Assembly: GCA_023614405.1 (NCBI GenBank)
Contig: CM042689.1
Location: 330,746,305 to 330,810,304, forward strand
Length of the DNA: 64,000 nucleotides
Direction of reading: 5' to 3'
Origin: Avena insularis
Taxonomy: Eukaryota; Streptophyta; Magnoliopsida; Poales; Poaceae
Positions 35,801-49,000 of the stretch are shown here, piece by piece. The number at the start of each line of letters is the position of its first letter. The stretch's first letter is position 1. A model generated the notes under the pieces. It saw nothing but the letters and a program-made list of their open reading frames with translations. It did no database searches and was not told the origin of the DNA. The position numbers and the translations under genes were made by a program.

Positions 35801-37185
35801 CTTGCATGCATTGTTTTGTTTCTATTATTTTATGTGATGAATTGCTTGAATGGTAGATTGAAATATTGTTTGCTTGATTGAATTGTAGTGATTTGAAGTG
35901 AGTGAACATTGCAAAGAAACTTATACCCTCTACCAAAAAGGCAAGTGATGCTACATACTTTTGTCCCATTATTTTTACTATGCATTAGTGATATTTCTAA
36001 GTAGGACTTGCATGGAATTTTGCTAAGTGTAAACTATGCCATGGGAAATCCTAGTAGATGAAACCTTAGTAGAATTTCCTAAGTTAAGATTCCTACTACT
36101 ATCATGCTTAGCTTAGCTAGTAGAAAACAAGGGTGGAATATATATTCGTGCTATGGAAAAATTTCTAAGTCTGAGGACTTGTGTTTTGTTTAATAAAACA
36201 ACTAAGTTAATAAATCACCTGGGTGGAATGGAAGGAATGGTTTGTGTTGAGTGGTTACACAAGGCCAGGGGACTGGTGAACCTTGTGTATCTCACTTGTG
36301 GATGGCCACCCAGGAACAAAGAGATTTGAGATGTCAAATGTTGAGAAGCTTCAAGTGCAACCACATGGCATTATGGGCTCTGTCTGGATCATATAGGTTG
36401 CAACAACTTAGCCAAATGGACAGTTGGTGGTAGGGGTTTGATAGGTTGGAACGCATCCATTCTGGTCTAAGGGAAGGCTTCTGAAAGATCTTGTCTTGGT
36501 GAAACCAAGTCTTGTGGGGAAAGTGCACCACCTCTGCAGAGTGTAAAATCTAAGTACTTAGCCATGTCCCTGGAAAAGGACAATTTGAGCATCAAGACAT
36601 GGAAGCTATCAAGAATCTCATCATCCCAATTTCTAAGTTAAAAACTTGTGGTTGAACAAGGGTTGAAAGGATCACCAATTTCTATTGGGGGATGCCTTGG
36701 GAAAGATTTTGTCCAAGCAAAAACTTAGAGTTTTCAAATGATAAGGAAAATCTATTTTGAGCAAAGCAAGCCTAAGCTCCACTTAGCCAAATGCATATAA
36801 ATGATAGACTCCACTATACTACCATAGTATCACTTGCCAATACAATTCAAATGTATTGACCCTTGTGGCTGTACTTGTTATGTTGCAGGTTTGTTTGATG
36901 TTAGTAAAGTTTGTTGATTAGGATTACAAGTCTACAACCAACATGTCTGCCTGTGGCACTTTGAAGATGAAGGACCCCATGCTATTGTTATATTCTGCTG
37001 CATTGTAATGATATATCCAAATGAGCTATGTAAGATGTAATAAATTATTTTATTCCTGGTTATAAAGTTGTATTATGACCTTTGTTTCTTGATATTACAT
37101 CTTAACTGTGGATGCTAGCTATTGATCCAGGGACTAGCATTGCAATCACAGGGATCCTTTTCCTTTACAAAGGAGGGACCTTACA
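32803..37185 (+). repeat. 3' LTR of the zinc-knuckle element
   Basis: Partner of 26556-30888. The main difference is an inserted stretch near 34185-34265 in the GC-rich block. Confidence 0.88.
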
Positions 37186-40100
37186 ATCTCTTCGGGTAGT
37201 TCCAATTGATACGATACTTCTCCTCGACGGTTCAGAATCTTGAAAGGTCCGATATATCTGGGGGCTAACTTTCCTTTGAGTTGGAAACGCTGCATTCCCT
37301 TCAATGGCGACACTTTCAGATAAACAAAATCTCCTATGTTGAAGGCGAGGTCTCTACGTCTCTTGTCGGCATAACTCTTTTGTCTGGATTGGGCTGACTT
37401 GAGGTGCTCACGAATCTTGTGAATCTTCTCTTCTGCTTCTCGTAGGATGTCGGGTCCGAAGATCTGACTCTCTCCTACTTACGACCAGTTCAAAGGGGTG
37501 CGACACTTTCTTCCGTACATGAATTCAAATGGGTCCATTTGAAAACTGGCTTGATAACTGTTGTTGTATGAAAATTCTGCAAATGGCAGACAGTCTTCCC
37601 ACTTGGATCCATATTCTAACACACATGCTCTAAGCATATCTTCGATTATTTGATTTACTCGCTCTGTTTGTACATCGGTATGAGGGTGATATGCGGTGCT
37701 GAAATCTAGACGGGTTCCTAAACCTTCTTGGACTTTCTTCCAAAATCTTGAGGTAAACTGAGTTCCTCGATCCGATACGATGTTCTTGGGGACTCCATGC
37801 AAACTAACGATTCTAGCGATGTACAACTCTGCTAGTTTTGAACTCTGATATGTGGTCTTGATGGGTAAGAAATGGGCGACTTTGGACAATCTTTCCACTA
37901 TGACCCAGATAGAGTCATTTCCCCTACTAGAAGTAGGCAGTCCAGTGATAAAGTCCATTCCAACAGAATCCCATTTCCACTCCGGAATCTGCAGGGGTTG
38001 CAACAATCCAGCGGGTCTTTGATGTCCTGCCTTGACTCGCTGACATATATCACACTTGGCGATATAGCTTCCGATTTCTCTCTTCATCTTATGCCACCAA
38101 AATTGCTCTTTCAAATCTTGATACATCTTAGTTCCTCCGGGATGGATAGAATAAAGAGTATCATGAGCCTCCTTCAGAATAACTTCTTTCAACTCAGAAT
38201 CTGCTGGTACACAAAGGCGTCCTTTGTACCACAAAACTCCTTCTTCGTCCTCGGTGAATCCAGGTACTTTGCCTGTACCGATACGACGCTTGATTCTGTC
38301 AATACTAGCATTTCCCTTTCGCGCCTCTTTAATCTGACTGATCAAAGTGGGCTGGAGTTCTATGCTAGCCAAGAATCCTTCACTTACTAATTCCATTCGA
38401 AAATCTTCCATCTCTTTGTGCAAACTTGGTTGCTCCTTCAAAATCATGGATTTCAAGCGGCACGGTAATCTGCTAAGGGCATCGGCTACCACATTGGCTT
38501 TACCAGGGTGATAGTGAATGTCCAGATCGTAATCCTTGATTAGCTCTATCCATCTTCTCTGCCTCATATTCAGCTCCTTCTGAGTGAATATATACTTTAG
38601 GCTCTTGTGATCCGTATAGATCTCACTACGGTTTCCCATCAGGTAATGTATCCATGTTTTCAGGGCTAGAACTACGACTGCGAGTTCGAGGTCATGGGTT
38701 GGGTAGTTTTGCTCATGTTGCTTCAGTTGTCGAGATAGATAAGATATAACTTTGCCTTCTTGCATTAGCACACATTCGAGACCGATCTTGGATGCATCAC
38801 AATACACATCGAAGGGCTTCGTGATATCTGGCATGATCAAGATTGGGGCTGAAATCAATCTCCTCTTGAGTTCTTGAAAACTTGCTTCACATTTGTCGGT
38901 CCATTCAAACTTCTTGTCCTTCTTCAGTAATTGGGTCATGGGTCTGGCGATACTAGAGAATCCTTCTACGAATTTGCGGTAATATCCCGCCAATCCGAGA
39001 AATGCACGAACTTGGGTTTGAGTGGTTGGGGCTTGCCAATCTTCTACATCTTTCACTTTGGCAGGGTCAACGGCAATTCCTCCGGCTGATACAATGTGAC
39101 CGAGGAATCCTACCTCCTGTAACCAGAATTCACATTTGCTAAACTTTGCATACAGCTGATGCTCCCTAAGGGTTCCAAGAATGGTACTTAGGTGTAGCTC
39201 ATGTTCTTCTTCTGATTTGGAATAAATCAGAATGTCATCAATGAAAAGAACGACAAACTTATCCAGGAAGTCCATAAAAATCTTATTCATGAGATTCATG
39301 AAATAAGCGGGGGCATTGGTTAGTCCGAAAGACATGATTGTATACTCATACAATCCATATCTGGTGGTAAAGGCAGTCTTTGGAATATCCTCTGCACGAA
39401 TTTTGAGTTGATGATAGCCAGTTCTAAGATCAATCTTAGAGAACACTTTGGCACCGGTCAACTGATCAAACAAATCTTCTATCTTGGGCAAGGGGTACTA
39501 GTTCTTGATGGTGACATCATTCAATTTCCGATAATCCGTACACAAACGGTTACCTCCATCCTTCTTGTCCACAAACAAGACAGGTGATCTCCATGGTGAC
39601 GCACTTGGTTGAATCAATCCAATTTCTAGCATGGAATCCAGTTGCTTCTTCAATTCTGCTAGCTCTGACGGGTTCATACTATATGGTCTCTGGGCTATGG
39701 GTCCTATTCCGGGAATTAGTTCGATGATAAACTCGATATCCCGATCTGGGGGCATACCGGGCAAAACATCTGGAAATACATCGGGGTATTCATAGACTAT
39801 CCGGACTTGGTCAATGGTAGGTTGGGCTATACTCTTGTTGCATTTGAATTGGCGAGGTAAGGTTTCAGATATATGCTCGACTGATATTCCGGCAGTACTG
39901 GTCATGGTTATGGCTTTCTTGGCACAGTCAATCAATCCTTTATGTTTGGACATCCAATCCATTCCTAGTACTACTTCCAAACCTTTAGTTCCGAGTACTA
40001 TCATATTTGCATAAAAATCTATGCCATGGATTCGGATAGGGACGGCTTTGCAAATTTGCCTAGCCTTAGTGGTTGATCCGGGAATTTGAACAATCATGAC

Positions 40101-41444
40101 ATGCTTCAGTTTGGTTGGTTGAATTTTACTAGTGCATGCAAATTATTCGGTGACAAATGAATGCGATGCACCAGAATCAAACAACACTCTTGCAAGCACT
40201 GAATTAACCGAAAACATACCCAGCACGACGTCTGGCGCTTCCTGAGCTTCTTCAGCATGCATGAGAAAAAGACGGCCATTGCGGTTGAGTGAATTCCCTG
40301 GGGCAAATCTTCTTCCTAGCTGAACACGACGCTGCTGCTGAGCTGGGGCATTGGCATTGGGGGCTGTAGCATTCTTCTTGTTGGGGCACTCGTTGGAATA
40401 GTGGCCTTTATTTCCACAGTCATAACAAGTCACTTGCGACTTGTCCTTTGCTGCTACAGGCACAACATTGCTTCCAGTCCTAGGGGCAGTGTTGGTGTTG
40501 GCGGTAGAATTGTTGTTGTTGAACTTGGGTGGGGCACGATTGAAATTGCTAGCGTTGCCGGGGTTGTTGTGATTTCCTCCGGGCCTAGGGTTTCCATGGT
40601 TGGGATAGGTCGGACGGTTCATCGGGGGTCTATTGGTTCTTAGGGCAAATCCTGGAGATGGGTTGGGGCGATACTTTGGGGTCTGATGGGTTCCTGGTTG
40701 ATGCATCATGCGACGCTTGCGGTTCTCATTGGCTTGGTTGATCTTTCCTTCCATCTAGATAACAGAGTCCACAAGGGCTTCAATATCCGCAAAGGGGATA
40801 TTGACTAACACTGTCTGCATCTCGTCATGCAGACCATTCAGGAATCTTTCTTTCTTCTTGGCTTCGGTGTCGATCTCATCCGGGGCATACCTAGCTAATG
40901 ACAAAAATTTGTCACGGTATTCCACTACAGTCATCCTTCCTTGCTTTAGCTCTCTGAACTCGTCTCTCATTCTCTTGATCAAACCTGGTGGCACATGAGT
41001 TCTGCTAAACTTGACCTTGAATTCTTCCCAGGTCATCATCTGGCCTCCGGTCATTGCGCGAACACTGTTCCACCATGCCCTGGCATCTCCGGCTAGATAG
41101 TGGGTGGCGAACAGAACTTTCTCATTGGCTTCCACTCCGGCGACTTCTAGGTTATTTTCCATGGTTTGCAGCCAATCATCGGCGTCTAGGGGTTCTTCTG
41201 ACTTAGTGAAAATAGGTGGGTTGGTATTCTGGAAATTCTTGAGCTTAGATCCATGGTTGTCCTGATTTCCGTGGCCTTGGTTATTGTGGGCTAGCTGGGC
41301 TATCTGCTGAAGGGTGGCTAGGTTGGCTTGACGTTCCGCTCTTTCAGCTTCACGGTCAGAAGTCAACATTTGCAAAATCTGCAACATCGGGTCCGGGGAT
41401 GAACCACTTCCTCCATGTGGCATCTGAAGATTGAGATAGATCAT
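37186..41444 (-). pseudogene. gypsy gag-pol polyprotein, one frame with four stops, truncated at C-terminus
   Basis: Gag probably begins at MPHGGSG (41423) and includes a capsid region and the knuckle CYDCGNKGHYSNEC (near 40400). Then come protease LFDSGASHSF (near 40165), RT with [11 protein letters not shown] (near 39245), RNase H ([27 protein letters not shown]), integrase HHCC (HPGGTKMYQ...CDICQR), core DFITGLP...SDRGTQF, and the GPF motif in LAPRYIGPFKIL. All domains are in a single frame from 41444 to 37186. It is interrupted only at 40755, 40143, 39498 and 37479, in each case by TAG or TAA. Domain order RT-RNase H-integrase confirms gypsy. Any chromodomain was lost where the zinc-knuckle element abuts at 37185. 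Confidence 0.92.
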
Positions 41445-41655
41445 GAGAAAAGAGGGAAATTTCTAAGTTTTGGGGTCTTTGAAAAAAAAAAGTTTGACTC
41501 AGATTTTCTAGCAACTTGCTTTTTCATTCATTCATTCATAGCACCCGATACAACACACACCACAACAAAGAAAAGCAGATGGTTTTAAGAACCATTCTGG
41601 AAACTACGATACAGTGGGACCGAATACTACTCACTACGCTAGTGCTCAAGTGCTA

Positions 41656-42446
41656 CTACTCCTCGGAATCTATGGCCTCATCATCCTCATCATCGATGAA
41701 GGCGAAATCGTCTTCATCGATGAAGAAGTCCATAGCCTGATCCTCCAGAAAATTATCATCATCGCTGAGATAGGAGTAGGGGTCTCCACAAAGATCCTCT
41801 CCGACATTCTCCCTTTCCTCCAACTGCATGTCTCTCTCGTGGATGGTCTCCTCCAAAGATGAGATGCGGTGGCGAAGGCGGGCAATGATGCGCTCCTTCT
41901 TGTCAAGCTGATGGCGGCGAGACTTGCGATCCTTTGCTAGCATGGCGATGGTTTGGTCCTTCGTCTTGATGATGGCAGACTTGTGGTTGGAGTAGTCACG
42001 CAGTTGTCTAACTCCTGCTGATGATCGTACATCATGAAGCTAAGGTGGTCCAATTGAGTCTTTAGCTCGGGGTGGTATGGGGCTTCCAGTGGTTGTCCAT
42101 TTGCATCATGCCTTGGGCAAAACTCAAAGTGAGTACCCTTGATCTGATTGATGGTCTACCCACATAGACGGGAAAGAGCTTCCTGCATGGCCCTGGCAAG
42201 TCCATCGAGCCAGTTGTTCTCTCTTAAGGTAAACTGAATTCCTTCCGTAGTGGGAGGTTCAATCTTTCCTCTGAGACTTGCAACAATTAGCCACTGTAGA
42301 TCTTCTCCTCCTTGATCATTGAGCTGAGCTCCGAAGAACTCGGGGTGCGGACGCTCCAGAAGTTCCGAAAGCTGGTCTAAATCCCTCTCAAAGATAAGGT
42401 CTCCTCCATTCCCCAACTGATAAAACTTGCTGTACTTCACGTCCAT
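41656..42446 (-). pseudogene. extra ORF upstream of gypsy gag, coiled-coil and acidic tail
   Basis: About 263 codons between the leader and gag. The N-terminal half starts MDVKYSKFYQLGNGGDL (42446). It is interrupted by a TAG at 42156-42158 where Gln is one base away, then reads on through a proline-containing linker. A one-base frame change near 41995 leads to a basic, helical stretch (RIIARLRHRISSLEETIHER) and a very acidic end (DEDDFAFIDDEDDE), stopping near 41656. It is not gag, pol or env by any motif I know. Its position and length suggest an accessory protein. Confidence 0.55.
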
Positions 42447-42660
42447 CTATAATAATATAGGATGAGTAAGTTAGTAGAGTGATCAAGTGTGTCAAAATTT
42501 TATGTATTTCGCAAGAGTTTTTGAGGAACATGAATTTTCATGAAAGAATCAAAGGGATAAGAATGAGAATAAGTTTTTGTAAATATTTGTTTTCTTTGGT
42601 TTTGAAACTAAGTTTTTGATTCAAACGTCCAGTCTAACTAGGGTCTCCTATGGTCAGGAT

Positions 42661-42673
42661 GGCTCTGATACCA
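42661..42673 (-). promoter_or_regulatory. gypsy primer-binding site, initiator tRNA-Met
   Basis: The minus strand reads TGGTATCAGAGCC, three bases from the LTR end at 42677. Confidence 0.85.
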
Positions 42674-42676
42674 ACT

Positions 42677-45600
42677 TGTCAACACCCGGATTTTTAATCC
42701 CAGATGCCTGTTATGCCATACATCGCAATCCCAGGATTACCATTTTTGCGAGACATAACAGAATTGGATACCATAGTACATCATCCATTACAATCCGTAC
42801 ATAAGTTCTTACACAAATAGGGATCTCATGATCCAGTTCTTAATACAACATCAAGCAGCGGAATACGTAATAATAACGGTAGTGTAGGCGAAGCTCCATC
42901 TTCGGGGTCACAGACAATGCTGACGATGGGAGATGATCCTAGTTGTCGTAACCTTCCTGGGGTCCATCCTCCAGGTACTCCTCTTCATAGTCTGGCCATG
43001 GGAATAGCCAGGGATAAAGCCATGAGTACTCTTTAAGTACTCCCAAACTAATACTAACAAATGAAAGGGGTTTTTGATAATAGGACACTAGGCTCTAGGG
43101 TTGTTTTGCAAAAGCCAGATTTATCTCTACTAGGTTTTAGGGCCAACGAATGCTAGTTGAAGTTTATAACATCTAAGTGGGAACTTGTATTTCATATCAC
43201 AACCCTATTGTGGTCAAGTCAACGTCTCACTTTGTTTCACAAGTCATTTTGAAAAGTCTGACGGGGGAACAGTATGGCCACTCCAACTGTCCATAACCGC
43301 GGACGTCGGCTATTCGAATAGTTTGACACTCTGCAGAGATTGTACACTTTCACCACAACATTCGATACATCCGTCAGGGACAAATCTTGAATTCACCATA
43401 CTCAGTATGCGGATAATCAATCCTAACCTTTCAATTACACGCCCTAGTATAAGCACCTCTCCTGTGAGTTTGGCCTCCCAACCATGACCAACTGTCATCT
43501 TGGGTACTGCACAGGTGGACAATCTTCACAAGGTAGCCTCAGCTCAGACCTTGGCCGTGAGGGAACTAATACTAAGGTATATAAGTTTCCAGTCAAGCCC
43601 TACCCAATCTTCGGGTATTGTGGTTGTACGATAAAATTGGAATGGTACCGCGTCCAGACAACCATCAGTTTTAAAAAGGGCTAAGGCTCATGCCTCAACA
43701 TTTTCATCGCCAAAATCATCTGGTGTTCGGAAACACATGTCAAAACATCTCAGTAGAATGATCCATCATTCTAAGGTTTTCATAACCATTTTTCCACAAG
43801 TATTCCCATCTAAAGTTGATCAAGTTTTATTCTTAGCACTAGCATCTACAAGTGGGGGTAAGCACTAATGAGGGGTGATAAACTAGTGGAGTTTTAACTA
43901 AGTTCAATCTCATGCCTTAGGATGACATCAAGATTATCTAGCTTAGGCCAAGTTTTATGCTCTTTATGCAACCTTCACATATCTTTCTAGTATCTACCAT
44001 TCACTTAGGTAAAATCTAGGTAAGAGCTTTGATAAAGAAATAAAGTAAGAAGCTTGCAAGTAAAACTAGGATTGGGTTATCAAGTGGAGATGATCATAGA
44101 TGCTTAAGGCATATAGTGGTCATAGTATCAAGTAGGGGTTAGTTTGCATCAGTAGAGTATCTTGCAAGTGTTGGCTTGCACATTCAACTGGTAGTATTAG
44201 GCTTGCATTAGTGTCAATATAAGCTTGCCTTGTGCAGAGCAGTGGTTGAAGTTCTCCTCGGCTTCTTCTTCGTAGAATCCTCCTTCCTCCTCGTATCCTT
44301 GGTCGGTACTAGCGTCTATAAATAAATACGAGGTACACAATCACCAAACAATGCTTAACTACTTGCAATCATCACACACAAGGGTCCTATAGATGATCTA
44401 ACATCATCTCTAACATTACAAGATTAAGGCTTGGTTTAATTCCTTTTATTTTTAGAAAAGTAATTTCTACTCATTGAAAAACTACTTAAGATTTAATATT
44501 CTCCAAACCAAACATGGGATCATGTTGACACATGTCATCAACACATATTTTAGTCCATGGGAATATGATTTAAAGTGGTGTCACAATTTAATAAAGTTTT
44601 ACCCTTTTATTTTAATTAAATAAAGTGACTAGAAATGCCTATGTAGCATTCTTTTATTACTTGAACATTATTTCTGCAAGTAAACCTATATATTTTTATA
44701 TATTATGAAAGGTATGGTTAAATGTGATTTTTGAGAGTTGGAATCAACTCAAAAGCTATTATGGTTTAAATTTGAAAAATGTTTGAATGCAGAAAAGCTT
44801 CTGCCTTGTTATTTTTACCATGGGTGATCTATAGATCCAAATGACTTGAATCGAACGGGCTTGGATTCAGCATTCCCAGACCTTTCTAACAAAATTAGTT
44901 TCATTCAATTTGGTGCACTGAATCGACCTAGGTTGATTTTTGAAACTGGGTACAGAAGTGTGTTTGAAATTAAATGGAAAAGGTTTAATTCAAATAACTG
45001 GGCTACGCGGGAAAGGTTAACGGGCCGGCCTGCTATGCGTAGCGCTTCCGCGGGTTGTTTAAGTGGATGTCCCCACTCGTCAGTGAGACAGGGGGGTGCG
45101 AAGCGGTATGGGGCGATGTGGGACGTTCGATCTAGTTCTAATCCAACGGCTGGGAGTCATCGTCGATGTTGGGCAACGCCGTGAGATGAAACCTAGCGCT
45201 GCTGGGGTTGGGGCTCACCGGGTGCAGCAGGGTCGGCGAGGCGGCGAACGACAAAGTCGACGACGGCGAATCTTCCGTACCGTGGCCTTCCCTGGCGGCT
45301 CCAATCGCTGGCTCCCTTCTTCTCAAGAGGCGGCAGGCTCTGGTGAAATTTCGACGAGGTGTTGCTCGCCTTGCTCCGGGAACGGTGTGGCACGATCAGT
45401 GAGGAGAGGGGAGTAGAATGGTGTGCTCAATTCGGCTGGGGGTGGCCTCTATTTATAGTCGAGCGAGGGGACCGACGGGCGCCTGATGAGCCTCGTCGGG
45501 GCGATGGTACGACGGCTATTGGCATGGGTGAAGGTAGGGACGGTGCGGTGTTCCCGGCGATGCTCAACGATACGGTGGCGAGACGTGGGTGGTGCGGGTT

Positions 45601-46702
45601 GGTCGGAACACGCGACGCCTGCGTGGCAGAATCGGGCGTCTTGACGGCGGTGGCTATCGCGGCATGGGGCTAATGAGGATGTCTGGCGGTCTCCTGGGTC
45701 GGTGGTGATCGTGTATGCACGCGGCGAGGGCGGCGCGCGGTCTGTGGGCTTCGGTTGAGGGTGGCGCTCTGCTCATGCTCGACGGTTGGCGGCCGCGGGC
45801 GTTGCTGGGTGCTCTGGTCGGTGTCTTCGAGGCAGGGCTGGTCAAGAGGGGGCGGTGAGGCATGGGTGATCTCCTAGACAAGGTTGGCATGGCTAGTTTC
45901 CTTCCTAGCTTGCTGTCTACACTGGGGTGGCAAGGATGCACTCGGCTGTTCACCATTGATGATATTGGCAAGCTCACAGTGGTGCTAGTGCTTGGTTAAT
46001 CATGCTAGATGATCTACTGAGATGGTTGTGAGCTAGATAGGGAACCAGTTAGGCTCAAAACACTGCACACTATAGTGTTTTGATTTTGTTTGATTTGTGT
46101 CTGCCAAGTGTTTGATAAAATGGCCGCATGAATTCAAGTTTTGAATTTTGAAAAGATTTTTGGTGGGTGTGCTAGATTGGTGCTGGTGAGTCTGCAGATG
46201 CTTGGGTTTTGAAAGTTGAGCTTGTTTGAGTGGTTTTTGAAAAAGTGGGATCTTCCCATATGATAAAGATTCAATTTTGAATTGTCATTTAAACTATGCA
46301 TTTGAAAGTTTCTGGATGATCACAAAGTGGGCCTTAATACTTTGTTATGAGTACAATCAAGGGGTGCAAAGATCCAGAAAAGTTTCTGTTAGTTTCTGAA
46401 GTTTGAGGCAGCCAAAGTAGGCATGGGAGTTAAATTGTTCAAAATGACCATTCCTTTATTTTATTTGTTTTTCTTTATTTGTCTTTGGGAAAAGTGTGGG
46501 AAATGTTTTAGATGATGTTTATTTCACCTAAGAAACATTTTACAAGCAAGGAAACACACAAACAAGGTGGTTCAAAAGAATTTCAAATTCAATGCATACT
46601 CATATGCATGCTTTCATAATTTTATTTAGAAAAGTTTTTGTTAACCCTAATTTTGATGATTAGAGTTTGATGATCCAAGTTCAATATTTTTGGGATGTTA
46701 CA
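42677..46702 (-). repeat. 5' LTR of the gypsy element
   Basis: Full-length 4026 bp, partner of 22620-26493. The minus-strand TATA box is at 45449-45458. The outer end TGTAACATCCC abuts the target duplication CATTG (46703-46707). Confidence 0.88.
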
Positions 46703-48157
46703 CATTGAGTGCTCGGAAAGTATGGGTTGAGACACATGGATCAAGAGTGGGATTTGTCCATCCATGTGACGGATAGATATACTCTAGGCCCTCTCGGTGG
46801 AATGTCATCCAATTAGCTTGCAAGCATGTGACTGGCTCACAAGGGATCACATATCACGGGAACGAGAAAAGAGTACTTATCAGTAACGAGGTTAAACTAG
46901 GTATGCAGAGATACCGACGATCAAAACCTCGGATAAGTAAACTATCGTGAGACAAAGGGAAATTGGTATCGTATGTAAGTGGTTCATTCGATCGCAAAGT
47001 AATCATAGAAATATGTGGGAACCATATGAATTTCCAGATTCATCTATTGGTTATTGTTCGGAGAAGTGTCTCGATCATGTCCGTATAATTCACGAACCGT
47101 AGGGAGACACACTTAAGGATTCGATGTTGTTGAGTAGTTATGGAATGATGAGTAAGAGACTGAATGTTGTTCGGAGTCTCGGATGGGATCCGGGATATCA
47201 CGAGGAGATCCGGAATGGTCCGAAGAATAAGATTCATATAAGGAAAGTCCTGTTTCGGAGTTGGGGAATGATTCCGGTGTTTTCATCGGGAATGTTCTAG
47301 AAGGTTCCGGAAGGTCCGGCACTCCGGAGGGGAAGGGTACATGAATGTGTCATGACAATGTGTAATGGTTGCATCATGTACTAGGTATCATGGCTGAGCA
47401 AAATAAAGGGATAAATCAAATCCTAGTTTGAAAAGTCAAACGCCAATTTGAAAAGTCAAACGACAGTTTTGCTTGGTGGAGGGAGAGTAGGAAACCTACT
47501 TGGGGAGGAGTTACTCTCCCTCCACCCGCCGGCCAAGGAGGCCGACTTGGGGGAGGACTCCTCCCTTGGCGGCGCCTCCCACCTATAAAGAAGGGCAGGG
47601 TGCCCTCTTCCACACACCCAACACCACCCAAACCCCTAGCCCTAAGCCGCAGCCACTCCACCTCGCCTGCGCTTGCCTAGGCACCACCAACTCACGACTT
47701 GGGGTGAACCCTAACCCTAGCCGCCAGACTCCTCCTTGGTGCCTCTAAACCCTAGATTGCCAAGGCCTCTCTCATAGTCCACCATACTGCTCCGCTTAAG
47801 GCGAAGCCCTGCGAGATCTCCCCTCTACTTCTGGTACCACGTCGTCATGCTGCCGGAATCGCGAGGAGAGTGCTACAACCTCCGCTGCCTACTGGAACCA
47901 GGGAGAGGAAGGTCTTCATCGAAAATTTAACGTAGAAGCGCTGCCGGAACGCAGCGCCGGAAGGATCGTCTACACAATCTTGAGATCGGCAAGAGTACGA
48001 CTACATCACCCACGAGAATCTGCTCTCGTTAACCGCTTTGGAATCTTCGAGGGTGAGTTCCTCTATCGACTCGTTGCTACAATCTAGTAGATAGATCTTG
48101 GCTTGTTTGTTTGCATGCGGTAGAAATTTTTTGTTTTCCATGCTACGAACCCTTACA
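46703..48157 (+). repeat. copia second LTR, right part
   Basis: It continues the LTR broken at 22619 and ends CCCTTACA. Together the two parts give about 1.9 kb, matching 15071-16993. A TATA-like tataaag is at 47584. Confidence 0.85.
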
Positions 48158-48995
48158 GTGGTATCAGAGCCATGTCTATATGTAGATCAGTTGCACGAGT
48201 AGAACACAATGGTCATTATGGGCGGTGGTGCTTTTATTATCAATTGCTTCTTGTGTACTTTGCATCTTGTGGTATGATGGGATGAAGCGGCCCGGGCTAA
48301 CCTTACATGACATCGTTCATGAGAATTGCTCCACGCTCAACATGCAACTAGTATTGCATAAGTGGCTTTGGGTGTCTGTCTCTCCCATTATAGTATAGAT
48401 CCAATTTACAACGGGCACTTGATAGTTCAAACATCAACGTTGTGGTTCTTGTTCGTAAGTTAGATCGACACTTATTGAAAGCCCCAAACCACGTAAAATA
48501 TGCAAAGAAAATTAGAGGCGTCTAACTTTGTTTTGCAGGGGTGTGCTGTGATGTGATATGGCCATGATTGTGATTATATTTGATGTATGCAATGTTCCTT
48601 ATTGTAAGTTGGCAACCGGCAGGAGACATATGGTTGTCTTTAATTTTTGTTAAGACCCGCGTGTCTATTCAAAGTAGTTGTAATAGTTGGAGCTGGTGTA
48701 CGACAACCATGAAACAACGCCATTGACCTTGACGCTATGCCGGTGATGATGGAGATCATGTTCGTGCTTGAAGATGGAGATCGGAAGCACAAGAAGAAAG
48801 GCCATATCATATCACATATTATGAATTTCATGTGATGTTAATCCTTTATGCATCTTGTATTGCTTAGTTAATGATGGTAGCATTATAAGATGATCCCTCA
48901 TGCACATAAATTTCAAGTTTTAAAGTGTTCATCCTTAGTAAGGACCATTGCTAAAGCTTGTTTCGAAGCATCGTTCCATGCTACGAACCCTTACA
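48158..48995 (+). mobile_element. second copia leader and LTR stub
   Basis: 48158-48970 repeats 16994-17808, including a second TGGTATCAGAGCC at 48159. It stops at tttcgaagca and is joined to ttccatgctacgaaccc and TTACA, the final bases of an LTR. It represents a second element fused through the shared LTR with almost all its interior and 3' LTR deleted. Confidence 0.78.
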
Positions 48996-49000
48996 GGATT

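Larger units (their letters stand above)
26556..37185 (+). mobile_element. non-autonomous LTR element encoding only a zinc-knuckle protein
   Basis: LTRs of 4333 bp (26556-30888) and 4383 bp (32803-37185) start TGTCACATCCC and end GGACCTTACA. They flank only 1.9 kb. The interior has an initiator tRNA-Met primer site and one ORF with repeated CCHC fingers, but no capsid, protease, RT or integrase. The LTRs are very similar, so insertion is recent relative to its gypsy host. Right junction: gypsy pol resumes at 37186. The left target side was lost by deletion. The large-LTR, coding-poor layout resembles LARD elements of barley; family identity is not established. Confidence 0.82.
22620..46702 (-). 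mobile_element. chromovirus-like Ty3/gypsy element
   Basis: Minus orientation. The 5' LTR is 42677-46702 (4026 bp, TGTAACATCCC...GGTGTTGACA on the minus strand). The initiator tRNA-Met primer site follows, then an extra ORF, gag and pol, and the 3' LTR 22620-26493 (truncated). The insertion site in the copia LTR is duplicated (CAATG/CATTG). The end of pol, the polypurine tract and the first ~170 bp of the 3' LTR are missing, replaced by the zinc-knuckle element at 26494-37185. Confidence 0.85.
15071..48995 (+). mobile_element. Angela/BARE-like copia composite with three LTR copies
   Basis: The order is LTR (15071-16993), leader and gag-pol, LTR (22173-22619 plus 46703-48157), a second truncated leader (48158-48970), and the last ~25 bp of another LTR (48971-48995). 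Flanking 5-bp sequences GGACT (15066-15070) and GGATT (48996-49000) look like a duplication with one mutation. The structure implies a tandem element sharing the middle LTR, followed by a deletion. The middle LTR carries the gypsy insertion. Confidence 0.82.
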
